From Congeria kusceri (taxonomy: Eukaryota > Mollusca > Bivalvia > Myida > Dreissenidae), in the NCBI GenBank assembly GCA_027627225.1, contig CM051033.1, positions 46,898,016 through 46,962,015 on the forward strand: a DNA stretch of 64,000 nucleotides, read 5' to 3'. The notes beneath the pieces are model-generated. The model had not been told where the DNA came from and made no database searches. It worked only from the letters and a program-made list of their open reading frames with translations. Below, in pieces: positions 24,482-35,865 of this stretch. How positions within the stretch are numbered: the first letter of the stretch is position 1; each line of letters starts with the position of its first letter. The position numbers and the translations under genes are program-made.

Positions 24482-26401
24482 TAGAAATATTTAAATGGGC
24501 AGAATGAAAATATCAAAACAGTCTAAAGTCTGTGTAAAAGACGAGACAATTCCTATTGGAAACTGTGATTTATAATTGTATATAGTAAATTATAGTTCAT
24601 GTTTGTTTCATGAAGTCCCATTCTTTAAACATTATGTTTCAAACTCATATTTATTTGTTTTCAATATTGTTTAATATACTTTTATTTGCAAGCCATATTT
24701 GTTCTGTTTTTTACTGTGTTTTTAAATTGGTTTATGATCTTGGTTAAATGAAAATCTCGAATTAACATATAGTGGATAGCCTCCCTTTATGTAATGTTTC
24801 ATTATTGAGATTACCATTATTGAGATTTTATGTTAACTATTAATGTATCATTTTTAATATGTTATAAATTAACGGTAAAAGCATTTAGCCTGTGGTGTGT
24901 TTTAACTGTCCATTCTATGTTTTTCTATCCACCACTGTCCAGAAATTGTATAAATTTCCGTCAATGCTACGTAAATTGAAGTCACCGTCGAAGTATACTG
25001 ATGCAAAAATGTTTTCACATTACTTTTGCAGCCTTTATTTTCTACATTTATTTAATCACATACTGGTTATTATTCCAAGAGGTGTGCACAAACATTGTTT
25101 CAAAACTTCCATAACTTCATTGTCCATCAGCCAGTTATTTTGCAGCAAGTTGATACATTACTTCCGTTCGGTAATGGATAATACAAATTAAGTACGTCTA
25201 TTCTTAGCAGTGCTAGTATTTCTGATAATGTACTAGTATATTGTATCTTTCATAAAAATCTACAAAATAATTGTCATAAAAATCCCACTATTCTTAGCAT
25301 AATATTACTCGAAATCCTACAGGTATAACATTCATATTTATTGGTGCATACGACTTTTTATATATGATGTAAAAACTATAAACATTCCAACTGTTGGCAT
25401 AATCATGTTTATTTTTACATTAATGTATTGACATATGGTGAGCTAAACATGTAACAGCATATATACATCCAATATATTTGTAGCATAATCAGTGACATGG
25501 TCTTTAACAATTTGTTGGACACTAACCACTAGTTTGATTTTTACATGCATTTAAGATATTGAGACAAGTCAGTCATTGGCTAGATCAACAGCAAATGACA
25601 ATATTGCCATTGTTTCACTCTGTTTAACGTTGTGAATGCATTTTTATAAAACAAAAATGCTCACGATAACTGGAAGTACTCGACTTTACTGCAAAAGGGT
25701 GATTTATCTGAAAATATCACCGAAATTGAAAAATATGTCAGTTGGCCAAAGACACATAATATGAGTGAAAATGCATGATTTAGCTGAAAATGAGAGATTT
25801 TATCAGAAAACATAACTGAAATGCGTGCTTCGACTGGTCTGCAGATCTTCTCACTAGACTGAGGTGCCATCATCTGGACCATGTTTTGTATATTGGATTT
25901 AATTCGAACTAGGACAAAGTTAACATTGTCAAAAGATGTCAGCTAATGTCACTGTTTCGCCAAAGAAAAAAATCCATAATTTTGCAAACTTTTTCATGTT
26001 CTAAATAACCAAATTCCAATATACTCTTGAACATCAATTTTATTGTATGAAATATACTTATATTTGCATATTTCAGATTTCAAGTTCATTTCAAACTGTA
26101 GTGGAAAATATGTTATTTTGAAACTGTAGCAGAACATATGGCTTGCAACTTTATTGTTTGCTGCTGGATATTTCTCTGTAATGGGTTTGATTAAGTACTG
26201 TTTGACGTGTGTATACTGCACTTGTTTGTACACTAACTGTTATATGTATGAATAAAATGCATTAGCATGCGTTGTTGTTGTTGCGCTTAGAAATTCCACT
26301 TTCTACAGTGTTTTATGTTCAAGAAAAAAGTTGTTTTATTTATAAGTTCATTAAATGTAAATTTAGAGCCTAGTGTGAATAACTTAGTACTCTGCGACTC
26401 T

Positions 26402-26657
26402 GTTTAATCGTTCTTTATTTCACCTCCAAATCTGGGGTATTGTACCCCTGTGTATTGGCACCCTGCTGTGGTCACAGTGTGGTGACCCTTATCAGCTGAT
26501 ATCAATGCTGCAGAGGAAATTGTGCACTTAGCCATTGCTCAGTTAGCTGAGAGAAAAGATTACAGATAATGATAAGACATTTTATGGTGGACCAATACAC
26601 AGAGTGGAGTACCCAATGGAGAGGCTAGGCATTCCTTCAACTGGGCCTTTAACCTCT
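26402..26657. mobile_element. Diverged relative of the 7,625 MITE
   Basis: Shares TGTACCCCTGTGTATTGGCA, CACCCTGCTGTGGTCACAGT, ATCAGCTGA and a CTGGGCCTTTAA right end with 7,625-7,893, with small insertions. The left inverted end is eroded. Confidence 0.6.
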
Positions 26658-27509
26658 CATGCAAAAGACAAGTTAGGCTAGCTCGAACCTGCGACCCCTG
26701 TGATGTGAGGCCAGTGTTTAACCACGGATCCGTTACTATACGCATATACGTATGTGAACGGAACGTATTATTCACTGTCGTCTGATTGACACAACGCAAC
26801 GTGACAATAACGTGAAAAGGTCCTTTTACCATTTATTGCTATATGAAGACTTTGAAAATCATGTTTTCAGAAACCACCAGTTGGCATTTGAAATACTTTT
26901 GCAGAAATGTTCCTTGAGTGGTCCTCTACCAAATGTCTTTAAAATTGTTTTGATTCGTTAAAACCTGGTTGAGAGGAGCTGAGCCTTTCAAACCCCTTAT
27001 ATTTCTATATTAGAAAAACTGTACATAGCCATTTGTTAGAAATGGAACAATTCCACAGAAATGTTCGTCGTATGACCTCTACATCAGTTATTCCATTTTA
27101 TTTTTGATTTGTTAAAAACTGTGATCACTAAGGTGCGGGGTTACTCTCCTTGATATGGGATATGTCACTGTGACACTGCTTAAATTCGGGTGAGCGCCCC
27201 AGGGTCACCTTGGCCCTTTTGTTAAAAAATATCCAAAAGTGACAGAGAAAAAATCTTAATCAAATGTAGGATCTTACAAATACTAAAATATTATGACAGT
27301 ACATGTATAATAATGAAGTATCGTATTTTGTGTAGAGTAACAGTTGCATGGTATGACGAAATAATGACTTTTAAGGTACAATTGAGGTCGTATATTTCTA
27401 AATATGCTTATCCCACCAGTAACATGTCAATAAATGTTAAGGAAAAGGCATTTTCCTGTCAGGAAAATATCAGGGTATTTTACTCTGGAGTTTTACGGTA
27501 GCCACCTGA

Positions 27510-27640
27510 TTAATTATGACTCGTTATTTCCAGTATATTTCGTCGTCAGGTTATTACGCTCGCTTATACATGTACTCGTATTTGCTGTTTTGGAATTTAT
27601 GACAAAAGTTTTGGAAATTGTCAATTTACCAATCCGTTAA
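27510..27640. mobile_element. Right-end fragment of the tRNA-like MITE family
   Basis: Matches the terminal part of the copies at 30,475 and 36,917 (GACAAAAGTTTTGGAAATTG and the following CCAATC-GT end) but lacks the left part and most of the right inverted repeat. Confidence 0.5.
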
Positions 27641-27703
27641 TATATCTCTTTATTAAATGTGTAAATATAAATGTTAACCCCGCGTGACCACGAGCATCCC
27701 AGT

Positions 27704-27758
27704 CACGTGGAACGACTCACGTGGTCCAGATATACGATTTGGTGCCCTTTGTCACGTG
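27704..27758. promoter_or_regulatory. Three CACGTG E-boxes in 55 bp
   Basis: CACGTG occurs at 27,704, 27,718 and 27,753. This is the palindromic site for bHLH factors of the MYC/USF/CLOCK type. The cluster is about 650 bp upstream of the Ly6-like start codon; that it regulates this gene is inference. Confidence 0.4.
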
Positions 27759-28245
27759 TTTGTAACCATTCGAGAGGCGTAATCGCTGTTCACATATCCT
27801 CAATTAATGACTGAAACAAAACCATTTCTTGTCAAGGTCATTTACACCGCCACATCGTTGCATCCAATAATCTTGTTTATTCACTATTCAGACGTCACAA
27901 TGCCGGTCCACCGAGCAGCGAGTTACGGTATCGCACAGCTTTTAATGATCTCTTATCTATAAATAATTAAAAGGGATAACGAGATGCGCAAGACAAAACA
28001 AAAGTAGTGATAGCAAAGATGTCGTCACGCGGTTTTCCACGGAGACTACTTTAAATAGTGTCTTTATCATAAGTGGTGCACGATTTAAATGTTTAATGTG
28101 GAATTCTATACCTAGTGGACGGTAATGTGAAAAGATGCAGTCACAAACTTCGCGATGTACTAAACGCATTCTTTTGCGGATGTTTTGTGGATGTGAAAAT
28201 TCTTTATAGCTTAGTGACAGTGGTGTTCGATACACGGTGAAGGCG

Positions 28246-28392
28246 ACTTCCGGTAAACTTAGTGGCAGTTACTTCCGGTATTCAGCGACAGTGAGTTTCA
28301 TCTATTGGGTTACAGAGACTTCCGGTAACTGGGAGGCTTCTGGTAGCTCCGTGAAAGTTACTTCCGGTGGATCAGTGAGAGTCACTTCCGGT
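28246..28392. promoter_or_regulatory. Five ETS-type sites before the Ly6-like start codon
   Basis: ACTTCCGGT, the complement of the ETS/GABP consensus ACCGGAAGT, occurs at 28,246, 28,271, 28,318, 28,360 and 28,384, the last only 12 bp before the ATG. Spacings of about 24 bp or its double show that the sites sit in a degenerate minisatellite. Such sites are usual in core promoters of TATA-less genes, so transcription may begin here, which would make the 5' UTR very short. Confidence 0.5.
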
Positions 28393-28403
28393 GCATCAAA
28401 AGG

Positions 28404-28452
28404 ATGTACAACACCTGCAGTGTACTGATTCTTGTTATGATCATGGTCGCAG
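28404..28452 (+). CDS. Ly6-like exon 1 (signal peptide)
   Basis: ATG followed by MYNTCSVLILVMIMVA and one base of the next codon, then a GTAAGC donor. The upstream open frame 28,237-28,428 overlaps this start in another frame and would be an overlapping uORF only if transcription begins before 28,237. Confidence 0.82.
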
Positions 28453-31390
28453 GTAAGCGAACGATGAAGAGTTGTTTATTGGCTGATAAACAACGATAAT
28501 GCGAAAATTATTTCGATTTTTTCACATGATTTGACATACAGTTTTGCATTTGTAATTGGAACTACTTTTTACTATGCTCCGCTCAGAATCGGAACTTCTT
28601 TTTGCGCTGTTTATTGGGTAGTTTAACAACGATAATTTTGTTCTTTGTCTATTGAAAATTTATCGAGTATCATGTTAGAATATAGTATTTATAACAACGC
28701 CTTTCAGGTCTATCTCCGACAGACAGATTTTACAGAGTGTGAAGACATTTCAGACAATGAAGTCCTGGCTGTCTAAACGTATGTGTGTGTGTATTTCGAA
28801 GTTAATGAGGTCCTTTCGCGCCGAAGCTGCATTATGCGTGTGTGTATTTAGAAGTTTATGAGTTCTTCCGCGCCGCAGCTGCATTATGCGTGTGTGTATT
28901 TCGAAGTTTATGAGGTCCTTCAGCGCCGAAGCTGCATTATGCATGTGTGTATTTCGAAGTTTATGAGGTCCTTCAGCGCCGAAGCTGCATTATGCGTGTG
29001 TGTATTTCGAAGTTTATGAGGTCCTTCAGCGCCGAAGCTGCATTATGCGTGTGTGTATTTCGAAGTTTATGAGGTCCTTCAGCGCCGAAGCTGCATTATG
29101 CGTGTGTGTATTTCGAAGATTATGAGGTCCTTCAGCGCCGAAGCTGCATTATGCGTGTGTGTATTTCGAAGTTTATGAGGTCCTTCCGCGGCGAAGCTGC
29201 ATTATGTGTGTGTGTATTTCGAAGTATATGAGGCCCTTCAGCGCCGATGCTGTATTATGCGTGTGTGTATTTCGAAGTTTATGAGGTGTTTGCGCGCCGA
29301 AGCTGCATTATGTGTGTGTGTATTTCGAAGTTTATGAGGTCCTTCCGCACCGAAGCTGCATTGTGCGAGGACCCGGAGTATGTCCCAGCACTCCTACCTA
29401 ATTACCAGTGAGACTCGTCGGAAGTTGGGACGAATTTTAAATCAATTTCTCGCAATTTATTTGTAACTGAAATATCTGTTATTTTGGTGTAGTCTTGTGC
29501 TGTTGGGGGAGGGGGGGGACCCGGAGTACCCAGAGGAAACCCCACCTGTCCGGTATGGTGACCACCAACCAAACTTATGTCAGTCAAATCTCGTCTATCG
29601 GGCCATTTCAGAGTGTCAAGGGGCGATAAGTTGCTACATCTGCACGAGCGCCACGAACAACAACTGCCGAGATTCCTTCGTCCCCACCGGACAAACTACA
29701 GGCAGCAACTGCAAGAGCTGTGTGAAAATGCAGACAGATCAAAGTAGGACTTTGTTTTTTAAAGCCACTGTCAATGGAATCTAACTCAATACATTTGATT
29801 TGGCAATATCTCTTACAAACGTTAATGGTATCTATTCTATTCGTCTGAAATCTTCTACTTATATACGAAAGCCAGTATTTACTTCTATCGTCAAAGACGC
29901 TATTTACGAACGGAATCTACGTGCTCGTGCCAAATATTGTACAAAGAAAATAGACATAAAATTTAACCAAACCGTTATTATTGCACCGATTTCAATGAGG
30001 TAGTTTCTGTATTTTGATCGGTAAGATTTCCATTATAAACTAATTGTGCAAAGCTATATTTTATTATTTCTATTTCTGAACATCATCTTTAAAGCCAATT
30101 GATATGTGTTTATAGATTTTAACGATGTTTATGTCTTGAAATATAGCATTAATTATACTTTAGAGTATAATTGGAATTTGAATTGGCTTGAATTGTCACC
30201 GGTAGTTCGCGAAAACTAAGCACGTGACATGGTGCGATGAATTATTTTGTTTTCAAACCAGTCAGTGTGTCCGCTACCTTATTGCATAACCGTGCCATTG
30301 ATGACTGAAGCGCTTAATTAAATCATCCAACTAACCAAACCTGCTTTCGTTCGTCGTACCATGGTCACATTCCATTAAAATAATACACGAAGGATACCTC
30401 GCATTCGATCAGAGACTTTGTCTTATTATATACAGACGATTGTGATTTTACGAAATTGGCTTGAACATTTTGCTAAAGGGACTTGTTCACAGATTTTAGT
30501 ATTTTTGAAAAATGTCATTTAATGTCTAAACTGCAAACACTGCAAAAGTTGAAATGACCAAAAACAAATATAAGATAAAGAAAAAAATATAAATAAATAA
30601 ATACCTTCGCCGGGACTCGAGCCACGTCCGCCGGGATCAAAAACAGTCTTCTAACCACTCGGCTATTCCGACTGCCACTTGCTGTTGTTCATTGTTAACG
30701 CTATGTAATTGCATGATACACGTGTTTTGTACAGTACCGATGAAAAGCGTTACAAACGCGTTATAATATTATCCATTTCAATTGATGAGTTTTCCTAAAC
30801 GACACTATATTTCCAATATATTTCTTTGTCAGTAGTGTTATTTCGCTAGTTTATACATAACGTTTTTTTTCTTTTTGGGATCTATGACACAAAATTGAAA
30901 ATTGTTAATTTGCCAATCTGTGAACAGGTCCCTTTAAGGTCCCTTTCAGGTACAGACTCCCGATTCCACCAGTTAAAATTCGCTCTTTACAAGACGGCGA
31001 CGATGCGACAACGCGAAATTTTAATTTTAATTTTCTGCACATCTCGCATTAAAAAAAAACGTGGACACACGTAATAAATATCGTCCAAATTTCGAGTGTC
31101 TATGAAATTTTAAACAACGATGATTAACACCCAAATCCCCCATGGTAGCGTAGTCGCGTCATAGGTTACCGGTTACATGAATGTATACACCAACTTGACT
31201 TGTTTCAGTGTACGTTCGTGATTGCGATACGACTTACGAACTGAGCGGCTGTCTAGAGAACCCGGATCTACAGCAGTACGTCTGCTACTGTGACACAGAC
31301 GTATGCAACGGCACCTCGAGCTGGGCACGCTGCGAAAACGACGTGGTGGTTCTTGTGGTCACGTGTCTGATGACGTATTTTTGTGGGTAA
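28404..31390 (+). CDS. Ly6/quiver (sleepless)-like secreted GPI-anchored protein
   Basis: Three exons (28,404-28,452; 29,612-29,743; 31,209-31,390) join in frame to 120 aa. Residues 1-17 form a hydrophobic signal peptide (VLILVMIMVA). The mature part is a single Cys-rich three-finger domain: ECQG, CYIC, a Cys pair NCKSC, RDC, SGC, VCYC and the final CN motif that marks Ly6/uPAR domains. The last 15 residues are hydrophobic (VVVLVVTCLMTYFC) with no charged tail, as expected of a GPI-attachment signal. Family members sit at the cell surface and modulate ion channels or receptors; quiver/sleepless regulates Shaker and nicotinic channels in insects, but orthology is not shown here. The spacing between the central Cys pair and RDC is short, so a small extra exon in intron 2 is possible. 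An AATAAA at 31,464 lies 74 bp after the stop. Confidence 0.85.
28779..29367. repeat. 53-bp minisatellite, about 11 copies
   Basis: Units share GTGTGTATTTCGAAGTTTAT, GAGGTCCTTCAGCGCCGAAG and CTGCATTATGC at a 53-bp step with few mismatches. The array fills about half of intron 1 of the Ly6-like gene. Frames through it are repeat artefacts. Confidence 0.92.
29612..29743 (+). CDS. Ly6-like exon 2 (first half of domain)
   Basis: After CATTTCAG, phase 1. Reads ECQGAISCYICTSATNNNC, then a loop and NCKSCVKMQTDQ, ending at GTAGGA in phase 1. The preceding 100 bp includes a G-rich repeat fragment with CCGGTATGGTGACCA, also seen near 7,475. Confidence 0.87.
30475..30935. mobile_element. MITE with inverted ends and tRNA-like core, copy A
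   Basis: Ends AAAGGGACTTGTTCACAG and CTGTGAACAGGTCCCTTT are near-perfect inverted repeats. Inside, on the minus strand, 30,605-30,672 reads like a tRNA: GTCGGAATAGCCGAGTGGTT at the A-box position and GGCTCGAGTCCCGGC at the B-box position. The right half shares GCGTTACAAACGC and TTGATGAGTT-like words with copies B, C and D. 461 bp, no coding frame, in intron 2 of the Ly6-like gene. Confidence 0.8.
31209..31390 (+). CDS. Ly6-like exon 3, stop and GPI signal
   Basis: After TTGTTTCAG, phase 1. Reads MYVRDCDTTYELSGCLENP, then QYVCYCDTDVCNG, a short spacer and the hydrophobic C-terminus, ending at TAA, 31,388-31,390. Confidence 0.87.
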
Positions 31391-31463
31391 ACATTGGCGC
31401 ATGCGCAGTAGCTTGTAACTGTGTATAACCCGACTTATGCCACAGATCATTTGGAATAAGTGC

Positions 31464-31469
31464 AATAAA
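31464..31469 (+). terminator. Polyadenylation signal of the Ly6-like gene
   Basis: AATAAA 74 bp after the stop codon, the first in this position. A good candidate for 3' end formation. Confidence 0.6.
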
Positions 31470-31856
31470 CTAAACAGAGTAATGTTTCGACATATAATGT
31501 CTGTCTCGTTTCGTGCTTATTTATTTTCATAAGCGAAAATGTAAAAGTGATTATAAAAACAAAACCAATTTTAATCAATATTGCAAATAAGAATGAATGT
31601 GTGAATTTCATACCGAACCCATATACAACACACGTTGACAATGCAGTTATTACTGTTTATTTTGTATTTTATATCAAAGCCAGTGGCGTAGCTTCCTTTA
31701 GGCACTATAGACACGTGCCTATACATTTTTTATAGGGATTAAAAATATAAAACCGCTAAAAATGCAATCAAAACAAGCAGGGGTAGGGGCAATCATTGTC
31801 GGTTGTGTTTATTAACGACTGCGAATATAAATATACGCTTAATATATTTTATTCTA

Positions 31857-33568
31857 AACAAGAGGGCGCTGAGGGCCCTAGGACGCTCACCTGAGACCTT
31901 CTTACCCAATTGGAATTTGCATCCCAGAGGCGTGGCTTATTTTTATCCCAGGGGCATAAGTTGAACAACCTTGAACAAACCTCTGGGCCTTGCGGTTTCA
32001 GGTAAATATTTTTAAAGTCATTTTGCTATTTAAGTCTATATAAACCATGTGACCCCTCGGGGGGTGGCCAGATTTGACCCCAGGGGCATAATTTGAACAA
32101 TCTTTGGAGAGGACCACTATGCAATGTTACGTAACAAATATAGGAAAGCTGTGGGCCTTGCCTTTTCAGAGGAGAAGATTTTTAAACCATGAGACCCCCG
32201 GGGCGTGGCCAGTTTTGAACCCAGGGGCATAATTTGAACAATCTTTGTAAAGGACCACTATACAATGTTACATACCAACTATGAAACCTCTAGGCCTTGC
32301 GGTTTCAGAGGAGAAGAATTTTAAAGTCATTTTGCTATTGAAGTCTATATTAACCATGTGACCAATCGGGTCTGGTCTGTTTTGACCCATGGGGCATAAT
32401 TTGAACAAACTTTGTAGAGTACCACCATAGGATATTAAATACCAAATACGAAACCTCTGGGCCTTGCGGTTTCAGAGAACAAGATTTTAAGATATTTTGC
32501 TATATAAGTTTATATAAACCATGTGACTCCCTGGGCGTGGCCAGTTTTGACCCCAGGGGCATAATTTGAACAATCTTTGTAGAGGACCATTATAGGATGT
32601 TACATACCAAATATGAAACCTCTGGGCCTTGTGGTTTCAGAGGAGAAGCTTTTAAAAGTCATTTTGCTATATATTCTATATAAACCATGTGACCCCCGGG
32701 GTGTGGCCCGTTTTGACCCCAGGGGCATAATTTGAACAAACTTTGTTCAGGACCACTAAAGGATGTTACATACCAAATATGAAACCTCTGGGCCTTGCGA
32801 TTTCAGAGGAAAAGATTTTAAAAGTCATTTTGATATATATTCTATATAAATCATGAGACCCCCGGGGCGTGGCCAGTTTTGACCCAAGGGGCATAATTTG
32901 AACAATCTTTGTAGAGGACCACTATAGGATGTTACATACCAAATATGAAACCTCTGCGCCTTGTGGTTTCAGAGGAGAAGAGTTTTAAAGTCATTTTGCA
33001 ATATATTCTATATAAACCATGTGACCCCCAGGGCGTGGCCCGTTTTGACTCCAGGGGCATACTTTGAACAAACTTAGTAAAGGACCACTAAAGGATGTTA
33101 CATACCAAATATGAAACCTCTGGGACTTGCGGTTTCAGAGGAGATTTTTAAAGTCATTTTGCTATATATTCTATATAAACCATGAGACCCCCGGGGCGTG
33201 GCCAGTTTTGACCCCAGGGGCATAATTTGAACAATCTTTGTAGAGGACCTCTAGAGGATGTCACATATCAAATATGAAAGGGTGAGCCTTGCGGTTTTAT
33301 AGAAGAAGATTTGTCAAGTTTTCACTTTTTAAATCTATTTTTAGCTCTGGTGACCTACATATTCAGCGGACCGGAGCGATTTGAACAACTTTGAAAGAGG
33401 TCTACCCAAGGATCATTCCTGTGAAGTTTGGTAAAAATCTGCCAAGCGGTTTCGGAGTAGATGTTGTTTGAATGAAAAGTTGACGACGCACGCACGCACG
33501 CACACACGCACGACGGACAACGGGCGATCACAAAAGCTCACCATGAGCACTTTGTGCTCAGTTGAGCT
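31857..33568. repeat. Dispersed 165-bp-unit element ending in a hairpin
   Basis: Starts with ACAAGAGGGCGCTGAGGGCC and carries about nine diverged units of about 165 bp sharing GGGGCATAATTTGAACAA, GAGGACCACTATAGGATG, TACCAAATATGAAACCTCTG and CATTTTGCTATATA. It ends with a (GCAC)n run at about 33,486-33,512 and a hairpin at 33,535-33,568 (AGCTCACC-GAGCAC paired with GTGCTC-GAGCT). A repeat class common in bivalves; no protein coded. The internal units suggest satellite-like growth within a mobile element. Confidence 0.75.
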
Positions 33569-35292
33569 AAAAATGGGATTTAACTTTAGTTTTTGCAACT
33601 GTAGATACACACCCCTGTTATTACAAGTCATTTGTGCCTTTTGTGCCTATGCATATTTCATACCCAAACTACGCCCCTGGAAGCAAATGTTTCAATATAT
33701 AGTACTTTTATGTTTATTAAGCTCCAGCTACGCGCCTGCTAGATATATGGCAGTGTTAGTTTTATTGTATTGCTACATACTTTGCACTGAAGGCTTACTG
33801 CATTTTGTTCAGTAGTAACTAGTTGTGTCTTCAATTGCAACGATGGTTTGGTCCAGATGAAGGGTGGTTTGTTCACATTTACCATAACAATAAATAATAC
33901 ACGGATGATAGTAATCATGCCAAGAAAGAGACGAACTCTTTTACCAATAAAAACGTAACGCAACTTCACGTTTTTGTAGAAATACATTAGAAAACGAATT
34001 TCACAAGCACGTCTGAGTTCAATCATAGTGAGATATTTTTAAGTCGACAATTGTTAGATATACGAGTACATGTATAACATTTTCAAACATTTTACAAATA
34101 TATTAAAATGTATTATCACTATCTGATATTCTTCTGTAGACAGACAAAACAAACAAACACAAAAATGTGGTTAAACTTCATATGCAATGCAGGCCTATAT
34201 ATGTAGCATACAATATCAATACTTAGCCTCAAATAGACATGTGCTTTTGGTATGTGTATATTATGAATTGGTAACCACAACTTTGTCAATTTAGTAATAA
34301 ATGTATGTACTTGATTGTGAATATCATGCTGTCTTTATTTGTAAAAAGTATGAAGCAGTTCGGAACAATTTCCTGTATTGGTATTCTGTCGGTTGAAGAA
34401 TGCTCGACTTTTATGAAATCATAAAAAAAGAAATGTTGATATGTTATACAAACTAAAACTTTATGTAGATCATTTACTACAAGAAAGTAACGGTTAAATC
34501 GTATAGATCCTACAATTATGAATACGAAGACACATCTTTTACATATATATATATATATATGAACAAGTATGTGTATATGAACAAGTATGTGTATATTATA
34601 TATATTTTGCGCCGGTGGCCTTTACTGATTAATAGTGTTGCGGACTTGGCTTGACTTCACTTAGTAACTAGCCGTTCTCTAAACTGATCTGGTTGTGGGA
34701 TTATTTTGCTTCGCCCTCGTCTGCCAATTGCTTTACTATTTATTCCTCTTGTTATTCGACGATAAGCCATGATACAAAAACTAGTATTTCTTAATTGATT
34801 TCGCTCATGCCAGACAACGCGAAACTCGTCAGACAGTCAGAAATGTCTGACAAAAAAAATGAGTGTGCCTGACAAAATATACCGTATCACAAGCCTTATA
34901 CATATTTAATGCTAGTCAGACTTTTTTTTAATAAATAAAGTAATTATTACTGCAACAAATAGCTGTATTCATTATGTTATGCTAAATCAATAAATAACAA
35001 TCAATTATTTTATCAGTGTTTATTATGTTTTAACTAGTGGTGAATACTTTACAAATCATTGTGTCTGACAGATGATTTAGAGGTTTTGCGAAGTCTCTCA
35101 TGCACATCCGATTACGGGTGATTTAAAAGCACGTATTTCTATGTTGATGAAATTAAAAATAAGAATATAAATGCTACATCAAACATGTAACCATACCCTT
35201 ATTATGTAACACAAACACACAGATAACTTTACATTTTTGGACAGTGAAATATATAATTATTGGACTACGCATATCGGCATATGCGGATAATC
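33569..35292. other. Intergenic, no gene recognised
   Basis: AT-rich. Contains an (AT)n microsatellite at about 34,543-34,560 followed by two copies of GAACAAGTATGTGTATAT, and a weak inverted pair near 34,806 and 35,102 around GTCTGACA words. Nothing else recognisable. Confidence 0.5.
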
Positions 35293-35734
35293 AATTAAAG
35301 GGACTATGTCAACAAAAATGTGATCTCCTTTAGCAATTTCAATGTTATTATGTTCAAGAAATGAGCAATACAGAGGCATATACAATAAATAACGTATTAA
35401 TAAATTGCTACATTATGAGAAGTTTGATAAAAAACAATAAAGAAAAATACTTGAAAAAATAAAACTCAGGGTGTGTATCTGACTTGTGAAACTATGGTTA
35501 TTATATAAGATACCCATAAATCTGACCTCAAAGTGTAAACAAGAAAGGGCCAAACAAAAACAACCTAAATTATATTTAAAAAAAAATACTCAGAATGCAA
35601 AAACTCCTTTTTCTATAATATGTACATTATTTTAACCTTTATTATATGCCAATATTAGTATTTAATTTTCAGATTTTTGTTTACCGCAGTTGTGCCCCTT
35701 TGAGGCCTTTTCCGTTTACATAGTCCCTTTAATT
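35293..35734. mobile_element. MITE with exact 17-bp inverted ends, next to the MIB2-like stop codon
   Basis: AATTAAAGGGACTATGT (35,293-35,309) is repeated in exact inverse at 35,718-35,734. The interior is AT-rich and non-coding. The right end is 13 bp from the MIB2-like stop codon, so any 3' UTR of that gene is read through this element. The AAAGGGACT start resembles the tRNA-like MITE family, but the interior differs. Confidence 0.75.
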
Positions 35735-35747
35735 ATGACGTCGTCAT

Positions 35748-35865
35748 TTATTGTAGTGTCGTCACTTCCATCACGTTTTGTCCGCATATGGCACACTTCT
35801 TTTTCTTTTTCTCCGGTGGCTTGCAATCGGCACACAGGAGGTGACCGCATGGCTCCATCTTGAAC
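35748..35865 (-). CDS. MIB2: MIB2-like exon 20, second half of RING and stop
   Basis: Reads [17 protein letters not shown], a run of five Lys, then [15 protein letters not shown] and TAA (35,748-35,750). Supplies the C-x-H, C-x2-C and C-x2-C ligands of a C3HC4 RING. The MEPCGHLLC string is typical of RING fingers. Confidence 0.88.

Larger units (their letters stand above)
23454..24500 (+). other. MLF 3' UTR region
   Basis: After the stop the exon runs to 23,463, where GTACGC is a good donor. A T-rich acceptor precedes a 3' UTR exon from 23,943. An AATAAA at 23,737 would serve an unspliced short transcript and one at 24,476 the spliced form. Beyond that the sequence is AT-rich with further possible signals. 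Inferred from sequence only. Confidence 0.45.
24501..27700. other. Intergenic, no gene recognised
   Basis: AT-rich sequence between MLF and the Ly6-like gene. Apart from a MITE relative at 26,402-26,657 and the right end of the tRNA-like MITE family at 27,510-27,640, I see no structure or coding signature in it. Confidence 0.5.

Noticed and set aside
28237..28428. Open frame of 63 codons upstream of and overlapping the Ly6-like start
   Set aside because: Its codons come from the ETS-site repeat, it has no domain, and it overlaps the true start in another frame. At most an overlapping uORF.
33468..33815. Open frame of 115 codons with THARTHTRTT
   Set aside because: Starts inside a (GCAC)n microsatellite and the terminal hairpin of a repeat element.
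34806..35102. Possible MITE bounded by inverted GTCTGACA-type words
   Set aside because: The two arms match too loosely by eye to fix ends or a family.
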